DNA from: Adiantum capillus-veneris
Lineage: Eukaryota; Streptophyta; Polypodiopsida; Polypodiales; Pteridaceae
Assembly (NCBI GenBank): GCA_014529385.2
Contig: CM043945.1
Coordinates: forward strand, 142,144,241-142,208,240
Reading direction: 5' to 3'
Length of the DNA stretch: 64,000 bases
The notes below the pieces were generated by a model. That model ran no database searches. It saw only the letters and a list, made by a program, of their open reading frames with translations, and had not been told where the DNA came from. A program made the position numbers and the translations under genes. Numbering within the stretch: the stretch's first letter is position 1; the number at the start of each line of letters is the position of its first letter. This document shows positions 42,989 to 54,779 of this stretch, piece by piece.

Positions 42989-45054
42989 TGTTGGGGGATA
43001 ATTGTGCGAAAGGTGAGCCGGGAAGGCACCGGGCCCCTGGCTGTGAGAGGTGCGGAAAACAAGGTGTAGCAGATACAATTTACCGACAGTAGTATTTAAA
43101 AGAGGCAGTCCATTTAATTACCAGTTAATTGACAAAATCCATGATTAATCGATCACTAATGGAGCTTAAATTCTCTTTACAAGAAGAAATCCTGGCTAAA
43201 ACCAGGTGCTAAACAAAAAATTTGATGGAATTCTGCTTACTCTGCCTTCTGCTTCCTGATTCGAATGGTCACTGCTAACGGTTTGAGATTAGGCTTTGTT
43301 TTGGCTTACGGCTTGGCTTGAGGGATTAAGCTTGAAGATTAAGCGAGCTTAAGAGCTTGTAGACATTAATAGGAATCCCGATTAAGCTTAAGAACTTCTC
43401 AAGATTAACTTCCTATGAGGAGGAAGAGGTTAAGAATTTCCGGCTATGGAGATTCGGAGATGGAGATTAAGAAAATAGAGCTTAAGACCTCGTATTAAGC
43501 TTAAAGCTATGGAGGTTCGGAGATGGAAATTAAGAGGATGTATTAAGAGCTTAAGAGTATTCCCCAATTTTTCTTCCCGTGAGGAGGAAGAGAGCTTAAG
43601 TCGAGCTCGATTATCAAGGGCTTCAGGGTTTGGAACTTAAGAAGATAGAGCTTAAGAAAGGAGTTCTCCGCCACTAAGGAGATTATGAGGCCTCCATTTC
43701 CTTGAACCCCCACGTCCCCTTTTTTGTGCATGATATATCTATTTTTAGCCATCCCATTAGCGACATTGCTAATGGGAATGGCTGCTTGATGACGTGGTAG
43801 ACAGGCGGATGACCAGCACAAAATCGTGCGGGAGAGGTGCCAAAATTGTTCGCGCTGGCGTTATGAGCCTTTTTTGCTCTGCAGAGAACTCATCCGAGCT
43901 CCGTAGTGCCCAACGCCTCTTCTTTCTTCCCTCCTGCGCCTTCTGCGCGCTGCCACGCCATGGCATCCCCTTAGTTTCACACTTTTCTTAGGTTTTAAAA
44001 CAAACCTCTTTTTGTTTTACCCATTGGGCGGCCATATTCTAGGCCCTTGGGCGGCCAACCTTCCTTCATAAGGGCACCACACCTTTTCTTTTACAATTAA
44101 GGTGGCCCCTTAACAACGGCCGGCCTAAAAACCCCAATGGCTTGGGCGGGTTGCTTAGTGGCATGGCCTTTGTAAGGGCCTCACCACATTTAGTACACAT
44201 GTCGGCGAAAGCAATGCCAAGCACATTCATTGGGTGGCTTTGCTTTGGGTTGACACCCCATTAAGCATACATATTGGCAAAGCACTGCCAAGCACCGCAT
44301 CGCCAAGCACGACAACTGGTTTTCAATGGAAATATCCTCATGAATTTTATTGCTCATTCTAGTGTTGCGGACCTTGCCGCAACCCATTAAGATGCAAAAC
44401 CCCTCGACTTCATCCATAGCTGTGTTGAAATTTCTTGCTATAAGCAAACTCCAGTAAATAATTCTTGTCAGGTTTAACATATCAACCAAACCATTGCTGC
44501 ATGACGTCCCGAAACTTGGTCAATGTCAAAATTTCCCAAATAGCACTTCGATCGAGCTGACTAGGGCGGTTCGAACCTGGCCCCTGGTGATATTTAAATT
44601 GGCCATATCTTGCCAACTGAAACCCCGATTGACAAACTGAAAAGACCGAGATGCTCCTGAAAGTGAGCACTTCGGACTCATGCATTCATATCACTTTCGG
44701 CCTTTTATCAACAGGTGCTCAATCCGGTACAGATCTGCTACTGACTCAACTTTAAATTGTCATAACTTCTTACCTATAGCTCCTATCGACGAGCCGTAAA
44801 GACAGGCCAGTAGAGAACATCGAGCACTGCAGTTCTAGGGCACAATACCCCATGCGTGTTCACTTCAAGCATAACACTTTTTAATGTCATTAAGGAATGT
44901 TTTGGCTCTTTCAGCCGCATTTGACATACATTCTGCATTGAACTCGGCCTGCAACCAGCCCTTAATCACTGTTCATTAAACATATAAGCTTCAAACAAAC
45001 TTAATGTGTATTTTCCTGACATCTTTCTTTGCATGGGAGTGAAGTTGCACGGCA
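42989..45054 (-). repeat. Element C left (3') LTR
   Basis: 2066 bases pairing with the right LTR over its whole length with scattered substitutions and small indels. A dense CTTAAG/GATTAAG motif array lies near 43340-43660. The internal side shows a polypurine tract on the coding strand (AGAGGGGGTGAA, 45055-45066). Confidence 0.93.
43348..43656. promoter_or_regulatory. CTTAAG palindrome array in element C LTR
   Basis: CTTAAG occurs at 43348, 43387, 43481, 43550, 43595, 43636 and 43651, with many additional GATTAAG and TATTAAG variants and repeated GGAGGTTCGGAGATGGA modules. The same array is in the other LTR (about 51772-52080). Repetition of one short palindrome in an LTR is what a transcription-factor binding array would look like, but function is inference. 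Confidence 0.5.
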
Positions 45055-45101
45055 TTCACCCCCTCTGAACCTGCACAGCCTCTGGTCTGTGCCAATTGCA
45101 C

Positions 45102-46346
45102 TTAATCAGCTTCATTAAAATCATCTTTAGACATATCATCTGACGTATACATAACACGATCCTCTGGAGGTGGATCTGAATGAGAATCTTCAAGAAAAAT
45201 CTCGCCTTCTCGCTTCTTGAACAACTTGATTCTTTTTCCTGCAATAGGCACTTTAAGCATAGTACCATGTATTTCACACAATTGATATGTCGCATTATCA
45301 AAAACATGTTGCACCACATATGGTCCAAACCACCGTTTCACCATTTTCTGCATAGCAGAGTATTGGTTCTCCAAGCTACGGTCATAGACAAGTACCCAGT
45401 CACCTTCCTTGATAGCATGTGCTCGTAGTCTATGCTTTCCATCAAATGCTACCTTGTTCTTCAATCTTGCCTCCTTAAGCTTCTCTTTGGCCTGCTCAAT
45501 ATCCTCTTGACGCCTCTCAAGTTGCTGAATACATAGAGCAAGCAAGTCTTCAGTAGACATACCTTCTTCCCATGGCATTATGGTCCAAGTTGTAACTGCT
45601 TCCTCCGTAGGCATAATGGGTTTCTACCCATGCATCAATTCGAATGGCATAAATCCTGTAACTGAACTGTGAGTAGTGCGATCAGCCCACAAAGAAAATG
45701 GCAAGAGTTTAGTCCAATCACCAATATGTCCTTCACACGCCTTTGCTAAAGCTTTAACAATAGGCGGATGTCCTCTTTCACTCTTACCATTTCCTTCTGG
45801 ATTATATGCTGTGGTGAGGGCGAGCTTATTGCCCATCCGAGCAAAAAACTCCCGAGATTCATCTGCGTCCAGCTCTCCTCTATCTGCAGTAATTCTGCCA
45901 ACACATCCATACCTAGAGATAACATCTTCAAGCAAGAACTTGCATACTGATTTGGTAGCTTTGGTACGCAAAGCTCTGCCTTCCATCTGATTAGTAAGAT
46001 CTTCCCTGGCAAGAAAAATATATCTCATCTGCCACACTCCTACTGGCATTGTAATAAGGTTCACCACCCACTTGTAGTGCATAGCTAGTGGATAGGTGGG
46101 ATGCAACCCATCTCTATGTCGCACATTAGAGTACTGTTGACATATTAAGCATGATTCCACAAATTGAACCACATCTTTATACATACCTCTCCACCAATAT
46201 CGGTCTTTAATTTTGACAAAGGTTGCCCAGGCTCCTCTGTGTCCAGCCCATAGACTTTCATAAAACTCTTTAATCACCTTCTGTTGGGTTGCTTTGTCGC
46301 AAATAACTCGTTGTGGTACCCCCCCGGGCGCTTCGGTTGCTTCCAT
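45102..46346 (-). pseudogene. Element C integrase
   Basis: The first ORF (45624-46346) has the finger (YESLWAGHRG, ESCLICQQY), then HYKWVVNLITMPVG, where element A has VVDLVTMP, so the first catalytic Asp is Asn. ITADRGELDADES and GNGKSERGHPP keep the other two acids. After a TAG at about 45627 the C-terminal ORF (45102-45614) continues with KRWFGPYVVQHVFDNATYQL. The missing Asp alone should abolish integration. Confidence 0.85.
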
Positions 46347-48768
46347 TCATAAATGTCCGTCTTTCAGGAAATAGCCATAGGCCTTTTTCCTGATCTTCCT
46401 GAATTCTTGATCACTCCATCCTTCTTGTCTAGTGAGAGTACTTAGGTAGCGGCCAATCACAAGCCACTCTCCATCATAAAACTCTTCAGAAAAGACTTCA
46501 AAAACATGAGCAATACTACCGCAGTTGGCATGTAGATAAGAAGACGTGTAGAAATTCAAGCCAACATCATCACTCGTGGTCAGCATCTCTTCTTCATCTT
46601 CAAATCTGGCTCTTGATAACATATCTGCAGCAGGGTTATCTCTACGTGCAATATGACAAAATTCAAGGTTCAAAGACTTGATATACGCTATCCATCGTAG
46701 CATGGCAATGTCCGGAGTAGAGCAATTTGCAATCATTCCTATTTGAGCAATACTACCACAGTTGGCATGTAGATAAGAAGAAGTGTAGAACTTCAAGCCA
46801 ACATCATCACTCGTGGTCAGCATCTCTTCTTCATCTTCAAATCTGGCTCTTGATAACATATCTGCAAACAACAGGGTTATCTCTACCTGCAATATGACAA
46901 AATTCAGGGTTAAGAGACTTGATATACGCTATCCATCGTAGCATGGCAATGTCCAGAGTAGAGCAATTTGCAATCATTATTATTAGTGGAAAGCAATATG
47001 TCTCTACCACAACGATAGCTCCAATAAAGTATTCTTTATCGATGTGTAGAGCAGTAGCAACGCCCCAAAGTTCCCTCTTAACCTGGGATATCCTCGTTGA
47101 TGAGAATTGAGCAGCTTGGCTCGAAATCCCACTGCATACCTGTGTCCTTCAGCATCATCTTGACCTATAGCCCATCCAATTCCTGTCGCGCTAATGTCGA
47201 CTGTTAAAATAACTAGCCTGTCGCATTTATAATCAACTTTCCTCAAGGTCGGAGCCTCAAGAAGCATCTTCTTTAATTTCTTAATATCTTGTGTGTGAAC
47301 TTCTTCCCAAACAAACCTCTTACCTTTTCGTAGCAATTGATACAGCACCTCTGCAACATGCGCAAAGTGTGGCAGCCAAATATGACAGAACACACAAGCG
47401 CCTAAGAATCGACGAACCTCAGTAACTGAAGCACATGTGTCCTTCATCTTTTGGACTGCTTCAACTTTTGTAGGACTTGGCCTTCTTCCTTTAGAACTGC
47501 ACATGTGTCCCACAATTAAGACCTCCTTAGCTCCAAAAGTTGACTTTTGACCTGAAAGTGTTAATATAGCATCACAGTCAGCAATATGTTGAGCAACAAA
47601 CTGTCTGCACCCCCTCTGGTCTTTTTCTTCATCTTTTGAGCCTTCTTCACAACCCTTAATTGGTAGATCATCAATGAAAGGCATGGTAACATGTGGGATA
47701 AAGTCCCTTAATACTTTATTCATGTCGTTCATCATATGAGCTACTGAATTAGTAGCACCATGTGTGGCTGAGTGCACATCCTTACCAAACCAAGAGGAGT
47801 ACGCATTGTAGTAAGATCCCTGCTCTCCAAAGCTAACTGGGATTGATCATATCCTGAATAAAGATCGCCCATGGAGTAATAGATCTACCTGCAAAGGCCT
47901 CATCAAATTGATCCACAATTGGACCAGTACCCACATTGCGGATTGTTACCTTGTTAACCGGTTGCATATCCTGAATGAACCTTAATGTGCCATTTTTCTT
48001 TGGAGAAGTAAACCATCGATTAGAATACAAACCACATGACGGCTCCAAAATTCCCATTTGAATCTTTTCATTGAGAAAATTGATGAGCTTTGGCAAGTGA
48101 GCTTTAGGAACTAGAATAGGACGCAAGCTCCATGGCATGTGTGGAACAATGAAAATAACCATTGGTGAAACAACACTCGGATCCACACACCCTATCTCAC
48201 TTGGCTCAAAAGCGAAAGCTTTACCATGTTTTTCGAGCATACCTTGAAAACATTTGACTTCATTGAGGAAACCGTCTTCACCAACCTTCAGCTGCTGTAG
48301 TGTCTCCTTAGTAAACTTATGCCCTATGTTCTTCGGATCTCTGAGTATAGGCTGTCGAGAAGCCTTCTTGATCATCCCATCACTTCCTTCTATCAGCGGT
48401 GTAGCCACTGGCCTCACTTTCTTTGCAGCAGTTTTGTATTTGGTCTCTACCTGTGCTTCAACAGTGTCACCTGATTCATCTTCAATATGCATAAGTGCTT
48501 CATATGAACTTAACTCATCATACATGTCCATTGAATGAACCTTGACTACTTCAGTTACACTTTGTAACCTGTTTTGCCTGATCTCTTCAAGCACTAACAT
48601 AGTATCTTCATAAGATACCTCTTCAAAGACTCCTGAAATCACATCATCAGATTCAAGCACATCACAACCCTGCAATTCACTTTGAATACCTGAGACATAA
48701 TGTTTTTCCCATTTCGGAAAATCATTAGATTTTTTGAAAGAGATTGAACCTTCAGATGTTAACCCCAA
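46347..48768 (-). pseudogene. Element C reverse transcriptase and RNase H
   Basis: The RT start (47833-48768) has a long acidic linker, then GTLRFIQDMQPVNKVTIRN. A frameshift near 47870 puts SMGDLYSGYDQ in another frame, and a further shift leads to MMNDMNKVLRDFIPHVTMPF with catalytic FIDDLPIKG (47004-47777). RNase H reads LTVDISATGIGWAIGQDD. It breaks near 47010 and continues at 46892 with the duplicated ADMLSRAR segment. Same lineage as element A. Confidence 0.85.
46508..46978 (-). repeat. 237-bp tandem duplication in element C pol
   Basis: The block starting GAGCAATACTACC at 46508 is repeated from 46745 with few differences. On the coding strand it duplicates the last RNase H motif (ADMLSRARFEDEEEMLTTSD appears twice) and the following linker. 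A short extra AACAACAG lies in the second copy near 46868. Element A has a single copy of this region. Confidence 0.9.
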
Positions 48769-48967
48769 AAACCCCGAAGAGAAAGCTTCTCTTTGCGAGA
48801 ACTTCTCCTCACTTGTACCACCATAGTCCCGCTTTATAATGGCACTCCGAGAAAATCTTGTGCAAACCTGTGTTCTCTAAACTCCTTGCGTATCTTCGGC
48901 ATTGGATGATCCCGTAGACTGGCCTTATTCCTAGCATGGTCAACACATACAGTCAAGAATTGCACTA

Positions 48968-49135
48968 GAGAAAGAGGTTGCAGATCTAGAAGGAAATGTT
49001 GGAGCTATGGAGAAAGAGGTTGCTAATCTAAAGGGAGATGTTGTAGCTATGGAGAAAGAGGTTGCAGGTTTACAAGGAGATGTTGTAGCTATGGAGGAAG
49101 AGGTTGTAGGTTTACAAGGAGATGTTGTAGCCATG
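48968..49135 (+). repeat. 42-bp coding minisatellite, 4 units, inside element C
   Basis: Four 42-base units start at 48968, 49010, 49052 and 49094, core GAGAAAGAGGTTGC...GGAGATGTTGTAGCTATG. On the plus strand, opposite to the element, each unit codes 14 residues of the type EKEVAxLxGDVVAM, two heptads of a coiled coil. The array lies between the protease and RT regions, replacing sequence that element A has as a simple linker. It appears to be inserted or captured DNA. Confidence 0.85.
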
Positions 49136-49954
49136 GAGGTTCTTACCATCACGGCTCCGAACCTTGGCATAGGCCGAGCCATCATCCAGCAGTTTGGTTT
49201 CCATTCGCACAGCCGTAATGTATGGTTGTCCCAAAATTAAATGATAAGAGGAATGCTCCTGTATAAAGAAATTTTGCGCATCACAGACATCCCCTACAGT
49301 TACCTTAACATTGGCACATGCACCATAGAGGTCGCCTGGAAGCATATTGGCAGCTCGAATCCACCAACCATGGTCCACATCAATAGGCCATTTCCCCTTT
49401 TTGTGCAAGCTTTTAGCCATCAAATTGATCTCCGATCCATGATCTATGAGTGCTAAGACCGGTTCTTCGATGTCGCCAAGCTTTACAATAGTTTCGGTTG
49501 TTGCTCTTGCCCAATGAGTCCTTGAAAAGTGACTCCTTGGTATGCTTTCACTATCTTCATCTTCATTGAAATGAACATGCCTTACCTCAGGTACGGTTGG
49601 ATTTGACACCACCACAGACCTCGACTCTTCTTCTTCTTCAAGATTCACCAAATACTCTTCATAGTCGTCTAGAATTTCTTCAATGTGGCGTATCGCCTGG
49701 CTTTTTACTGACTCCAGCTCCTGTTCACTTGGTATTTGCCGCTTCCTTTTGATGATATCTATTATCTCCTCATGAGACTCACGTTTGGCAATCCCCAATA
49801 TATCACCCAATGTGAGCTCCACCTTACTATTCAAAATTCGCTCTTCAAAGACTTTCTTTAAATTTGTAGCTAATTCAATGTCAGACTTGAGCTTATAAGA
49901 GGGTCCCCTGGGTTTACCTTGCTTTTTGTCCTTAGGTGCATCCTCCATCACCAC
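49112..49954 (-). pseudogene. Element C gag C-terminus and aspartic protease
   Basis: 280 codons. The N-terminal Lys/Glu-rich part has TLGDILGIAKRESHEEIID, shared with element A. The protease reads VLALIDHGSEINLMAKSLHK and YHLILGQPYITAVRMETK. The frame terminates within the minisatellite insertion, after AYAKVRSRDGKN. Confidence 0.85.
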
Positions 49955-51359
49955 TTCAGGAGTGGGCTTTGGAGCAGAATTTCTTCTTTCTTGCTATTGA
50001 ACCTCGTTGTCCTCTTCGATGTCCCAGGAGCTTCTTCATCTCTTTTCCGCTTCTCCTCCACCATAGCCTCATTAGCTTGAGACTTCGCAATGAATGCATA
50101 CGCTGAGAGGGAATCCACTGGATCAGTCCACCCTGTGGTTTCTCGAATTGAATTCCCTACTTGCCGTAGCTTCCCATAAGTTACCTGTCCAGTTTCTACT
50201 GTCTTCAAAGCATAAGGCCATAATTGACCCTTGGTACCTGCACCATCTTCATCACCCTTCCCGCAGACTTGCAGCCCATAAGTAGCTACCTCCACAAGAG
50301 AAACATTATGCTGAATCTCATCAAATATCTTCTTCATGCCGCCCCTACCAAAGTTCAGCGGAACATCTCACCTGTTGCCCTAAGGTGTATCTTTTTGTCC
50401 TTCAAGAACACCACATTATTTTTATATGCTTCGTCAAATTCATCACATTCCTTAACATACTTGTGGTCTTCACTGTCACACCACATGCATCGGTCCCAGC
50501 CTTTGTGTGGTGGCTGCTGCCTAGGCTCCGATGTAGACCCTTTTGCAACTAGACCATAAAATTTAACAGCTTTAAAATTCAAATTCAATTCTTGAATACC
50601 TTTTACCAATTCGTCAAGAACTGGCTCCTCCATTTTGGGTATTGCTGAGGTTGTTTTCTCTTTAGGTTCTTCCTCCGCAACATCCATGATGTCAGCCACG
50701 ATCATCTTGTCAACTCTCATCTGTCGTTTCACAATCATGTTGACTGCTTCGGTGACTACCTTCCAGTCGGATGTTAAGCCCAATTCTCCACTTGGATCCT
50801 CTAGAAACTGCACTAAACTCTTTTGAAGTCGAGGATCAGCAGCTTGAATGAACAACTCAACCTTCTGATCCCTCATTGAACGTTGCTCTATCGAAGACAG
50901 TTGCTCAAATTTCATCTCAAATTCCCATATTAACTCTCGTGCATACAGATTTTTATTCTTCTTCTGCACCCACTTCATGAAACTTTGCCTGGTTACTCTT
51001 TGAGAATCCTCCAGGAAGTATTCCTCCTGAAGCGCCTTCTTGAAATCCTGCCAATTCGGGCCTTGAAACACCTGAATTTCTTTAATTCTACTTCTAAGTT
51101 CCGGCTCAGCAATCAAATGGAACCCTTCTACTGCGTTCTGATCATCAATTCCATTATCTTCCATTGCTTGTTTATAGATATTGCAGAATTTGCTAATATC
51201 CCGGCCTTCAAATCGATGCGATTTCTTGGTAACTATGTGCCAAGCTTTACCGATCCTCTCCTGCAAATTGTACTGCTATTGAGCAGCCTGCTGTTGTTGC
51301 ATGTAAACAGCAAATTGTTGCATCATTTGCTGCATGGCAGCCTCTTGCGGTGTCGACAT
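49948..51359 (-). pseudogene. Element C gag
   Basis: ATG at 51359 begins MSTPQEAAMQQMMQQFAVYM, a Gln-rich start shared with element A, interrupted by a TAG at 51276-51278. The main ORF (50355-51266, 303 codons) is the capsid, with HLIAEPELRSRIKEIQVFQG and a zinc knuckle CMWCDSEDHKYVKEC (one residue longer than the usual C-x2-C-x4-H-x4-C). The next ORF (49948-50337) is in another frame. Confidence 0.8.
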
Positions 51360-51390
51360 CCTTCTTCACCAGACTGATCACCCTGGATCA

Positions 51391-51408
51391 TTCACGTCGG
51401 GTTCACCA
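51391..51408 (-). promoter_or_regulatory. Element C primer-binding site candidate
   Basis: Coding strand TGGTGAACCCGACGTGAA, four bases inside the 5' LTR end. Same core as in element A. Confidence 0.65.
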
Positions 51409-51412
51409 AGAA

Positions 51413-53168
51413 TGTCGGGGGATAATTGTGTGAAAGGTGAGCCGGGAAGGCACCGGGCCCCTGGTTGTGAGAGGTGTGGAAAACAAGGTGTAGCAGATAC
51501 AATTTAGCGATTGCAGTATTTAAAACAGGCAGTCCATTTAATTCCCAGTTAATCGACAAAATCTATGATTAATCGATCACTAATGGAGCTTAAATGCTCT
51601 TTACAAGAAGAAATCCTGGCTAAAACCAGGTGCTAAACAGAAAATTTGATGGAATTCTGCTTACTTTGCCTTCTGCTTCCTGATTCGAATGGTCACTACT
51701 AAAAATTTGAGATTAGGCTTCATTTTGGCTTATGGCTTGGCTTGAGGGCTTAATCTTGAAGATTAAGCGAGCTTAAGAGCTTGTAGACATTAATAGGAAT
51801 CCCGCTTAAGCTAAAGAACTTCTCGACATTTACTTCCTATGAGGAGGAAGAGGTTAAGAATTTCCGCCTATGGAGGTTCGGAGATGGAGATTAAGAAAAT
51901 AGAGCTTAAGAACTCGTATTAAGCTTAAAGCTATGGAGGTTCGGAGATGGAGACTAAGAGGATTTATTAAGAGCTTAAGAGTATTCCCCAATTTTTCTTC
52001 CCGTGAGGAGGAAGAGAGCTTAAGTCGAGCTCGATTATCAAGGGCTTCAGGGTTTGGAACTTAAGAAGATAGAGCTTAAGAAAGAAGTTCTCCGCCACTA
52101 AGGAGATTATGAGGCCTCCATTTCCTTGAACCCCCACGTCCCCTTTTTTGTGCATGATATATCTACTTTTAGCCATCCCATTATCGACATCGCTAATGGG
52201 AATGGCTGCTTGATGACGTGGCAAACAGGCGGATGACCAGCACGAAATCGTGCGAGAGCGGTGCCAAAATTGATCGCGCTGGCGTTATAAGCCTTTTTCG
52301 CATCTGCAGAGAACTCATCCGAGCTCTGTAGCGCCCAGCGCCTCCTCTTTCTTCCCTCCTGCGCCTTCTGCGCGCTGCCACGCCATGGCATCCCCTTAGT
52401 TTCACACTTTTCTTAGGTTTTGAAAACAAACCCCTTTTTGTTTTACCCATTGGGTGGCCATATTCTAGGCCCTTGGGCGGCCAACCTTCCTTCATAAGGG
52501 CACCATACCTTTTCTTTTACAATTAAGGTGGCCCCTTAACAACGGCCGGCCGAAAAACCCCAATGGCTTGGGCGGGTTGCTTAGTGGCATGGCCTTTGTA
52601 TGGGCCTCACCGCATTTAGTATACATGTCGGGTGAAAGCAATGCCAAGCACGTTCATTGGGCGGCTTTGCTTTGGGTTGACACCCCATTAAGCATACATA
52701 TTGGCAAAGCACTGCCAGGCACCGCATCACCAAGCACGACAACTGGTTTCTAATGACATGAATTTTATTGCTCATTGTAGTGTTGCAGACCTTGACGCAA
52801 CCCATTAAGATGCAAAACCCCTGGACTTCATATCTGCTTAAGCCATAGCTGTGTTGAAAATTTCCTGCTATAAGCAAACTCCAGTAAATAATTCTTGTCA
52901 GGTTTAACATATCAACCAAACCATTGCTGCATGACGTCCCGAAACTTCGTCAATGTCAAAATTTCCCAAATAGCACTTCGATCCAGCCGACTAGGGCGGT
53001 TCGAACCCGGCCCCGATTGATATTTAAATTGGCCATATCTTGCCAACTGAAACCTCGATTGACGAGCTGAAAAGACCGACATGCTCCTGAAAGTGAGCAC
53101 TTCGGACTCATGCATTCATATCACTTTCGACCTTTTATCAGCAGGTGCTCAATCCGATACAGATCTGC
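51413..53168 (-). repeat. Element C right (5') LTR, first segment
   Basis: Matches 42989-44732 of the left LTR, then is cut at CAGATCTGC by element D. Contains the second CTTAAG array (about 51772-52080). Confidence 0.93.
53164..53168. repeat. Target site duplication of element D, left copy
   Basis: TCTGC immediately before the 5' TG of element D, identical to 62085-62089. Confidence 0.95.
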
Positions 53169-54764
53169 TGTAACATTTAATGGCCTAAAATCTTATGTGT
53201 AGCGGAAATTAGCATGAACATAGTGGGCATTTCATTAGAATAGATTCCTAATGAGAATTACAAGAGTGCTTGGGTGGAGAGAGAGCAACAAAAAGCATAA
53301 CACCTAGTTAGATAGCATCGACAATACTTTCAAAAGAGAGAGAGAAATTAAGCTATTGACAACAGTTGAGGACCGGATTTGCATGGAGCCGGTCCCCCCT
53401 CCAAAAGGCTTTGTATTATGGTTTCTCCCATCAAGAGAGACATTGTACAATACAATTCTTTGTGTTCCTTCAAGACTAGCTAGTGCAATGAAGATGGAAG
53501 CTTCATACACTAAGCAAAACACTTAATCAAACACAACTTGAATTATCCCCGTTCTCAGACCCAAGACCTCACACACCTTCGAAGATGGTGAGAGCTAGCA
53601 GGGTATGAGAGTAGATTGAGAGGAAAAAGAAGTATCTTACGAGAAAGATGTACATCTCCTCACATAATCACTCATATTAGCATAGCTTAGCTTAGTAATT
53701 AGCTTGGTAGAGAAGATGAGCATGCATTGAAGCTTGGCTCTTGGTTGGATTTGCATCCACATGCCAAGAGAGTGTTGATGTAGGCTTCTATCTCACAAGC
53801 TTGGAGTAGGTGATGAGCTCTCCATTAAAGCTTGGGAGGAGATAGAGTATTCTTCCTTCACACATGGTCAAGTGTGAGTGTGTGTGTGTCAAATGCCAAG
53901 CAAAAATCAGCCCCCTCTCTCTCTTGGGCGAGCCCTAGCTGCTAAATAAGTCTGGCTTTTGCCTCATTGGACCTCCCCAGGTCAAGCCAATAGGAATTAA
54001 GTAGCATAAGTGATAGCCTTTAGACATGTGTCCCCCTTTCCCCTTTTGTGAGAGCTTTAGATAATTAAATAATTAAACAAAACTCTCATTGGACCCCTTT
54101 GTCTCCTGGCCAATAGGAACCAGGCAAGCCATGAGACTTCTGAATGCTCATTGGACCCTTTGGGAGGCTGCCCAATAGTCTTCTAGGAGACTTATTTCTC
54201 ATTGGTTTCTTTTATTAAATGTTTTTAAATGAATTAAACTACATTTACTCTAGCTTAATTCTCATTGGTCCACTTCAAGGGTCTTCCAATAGGAACTGGG
54301 CACACCTTGTGGGCATCTGGCCTAGGGAGCTGACTTGTGTCCCTCATTCCCTTTGTGTAAAGGGAGCCTGTGTGTGTGTGTGTGGCTTTCTCTCTCATCC
54401 CCTAGCTTTGGGGCTCGCCCCCTCCCATGTAGGGATGTGTAAAGACTTTTAGGGCACACACAAAGCATCCAATTTTCCCTAGGGTTGACCTTTGGACTCA
54501 ACCTTTGAATTTTGGAACCTTAGCATTTTGGAAGTCTTAATGGGCTGAACCTTAGGGTCTTTTTGGCCCATTGTTTTCACATGGCTCTTTTGCAGATGGC
54601 CCCCCCTTTGGATCCCTATTTTCCCTCCTTTGGATCCCTACTGTGGCCGGTCTGCTAGCTTAACCAATATTCTAGCTTTTTCTCCCTTGGCACTTCCCCA
54701 CATTAAATGATCAGTTTAATATGAGAAAATCATTTAGGAGAATTAGATATTGATTATTATGACA
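53169..54764 (-). repeat. Element D left (3') LTR
   Basis: 1596 bases, one mismatch to the other copy. Contains TG microsatellites near 53876 and 54368 and four inverted ATTGG/CCAAT pairs. Confidence 0.97.
53966..54290. promoter_or_regulatory. Inverted CCAAT-box pairs, left LTR of element D
   Basis: ATTGG/CCAAT pairs at 53966/53987, 54088/54110, 54150/54172 and 54264/54286, each in a frame CTCATTGGnCC...CCAATAG with arm starts 21-22 bases apart. A single ATTGG lies at 54201. CCAAT is the core of NF-Y sites; the pairs could also fold as small stem-loops. Confidence 0.6.
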
Positions 54765-54779
54765 TTACCTCTCTCTTGA
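54765..54779 (-). promoter_or_regulatory. Element D polypurine tract
   Basis: Coding strand reads TCAAGAGAGAGGTAA directly before the 3' LTR, the expected plus-strand primer position. Confidence 0.75.

Noticed and set aside
44560-44590. GGTTCGAACC-like tRNA B box in the element C LTR (also near 52990)
   Set aside because: No A box, anticodon arm or acceptor stem can be formed around it, and it lies in a repeat copied with the LTR.
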